From: Pseudobdellovibrionaceae bacterium
GTDB taxonomy: Bacteria > Bdellovibrionota > Bdellovibrionia > Bdellovibrionales > JAMPXM01
Assembly (NCBI GenBank): GCA_022843085.1
Contig: JALHOI010000075.1
Span: 3,625 to 9,942 of the forward strand
Direction of reading: 5' to 3'
Length of the DNA stretch: 6,318 nucleotides
Shown here: positions 6,264 to 6,318 of the stretch, piece by piece
How the letters are laid out: each line of letters begins with the position of its first letter
Numbering within the stretch: the stretch's first letter is position 1
Notes under the pieces: model-generated
The model's database searches: none
What the model was told of the DNA's origin: nothing
The model's input: the letters and a program-made list of their open reading frames with translations, nothing else
Translations under genes and position numbers: made by a program

Positions 6264-6318
6264 CTTTTCGCTCCGGGGACCAGTTTTCGCTCCGGGGACC
6301 AGTTTTCGCTCGGGGGAT
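6260..6318. repeat. 19-base tandem repeat, three copies, overlapping the tRNA-Tyr 3' end
   Basis: Three contiguous 19-base units occupy 6260-6278, 6279-6297 and 6298-6316. The middle unit reads ACCAGTTTTCGCTCCGGGG. The first differs only at its fifth base (C for G), and the third only at its fifteenth (G for C). The first four bases of unit one are the discriminator and CCA of tRNA-Tyr. The array reaches the window edge (the final two bases are AT, where a fourth copy would have AC), so its full length is unknown. No open reading frame covers it. Confidence 0.9.

Overview
The window reads as an ordinary bacterial chromosome segment of roughly balanced base composition, with all recognisable genes on the + strand. 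The gene set is a NtrY/NtrX two-component pair followed by proS, pyrF and a SpoU-type rRNA methyltransferase, then tRNA-Thr and tRNA-Tyr. The NtrY/NtrX protein types and the encoded CCA ends of both tRNAs suggest a proteobacterium-like Gram-negative. From general memory the gene mix fits a delta-proteobacterial or Bdellovibrionota-type genome, but this placement is an inference and was not tested by any search.

Positions 1-838 hold the C-terminal half of a NtrY-like histidine kinase, cut by the left edge. After a 56-base gap containing a small inverted repeat comes a NtrX-like sigma54-type response regulator (preferred start GTG 895, end 2280). Its stop codon shares one base with the start of proS (2280-4058, prolyl-tRNA synthetase). 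proS overlaps pyrF by four bases (4055-4777, orotidine 5'-phosphate decarboxylase), and pyrF overlaps the RNA methyltransferase by four bases (4774-5697). The five genes therefore look like one transcription unit with translationally coupled junctions. It joins a signal-transduction pair to tRNA charging, pyrimidine synthesis and rRNA modification.

Positions 5698-5939 carry no gene. They contain a plausible sigma70-type promoter (5843-5870) but no convincing terminator for the upstream operon. tRNA-Thr(UGU) follows at 5940-6015, then a 163-base spacer with a short perfect hairpin, then tRNA-Tyr(GUA) at 6179-6263. From the last four bases of tRNA-Tyr to the window edge there are three 19-base tandem copies (6260-6316). 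They start in phase with the ACCA tail of the tRNA and run up to the cut end.

I do not see a new defence, mobile or biosynthetic system here; the coding part is conserved housekeeping. The features most worth a second look are the tandem repeat anchored on the tRNA-Tyr 3' end and the overlapping operon layout.
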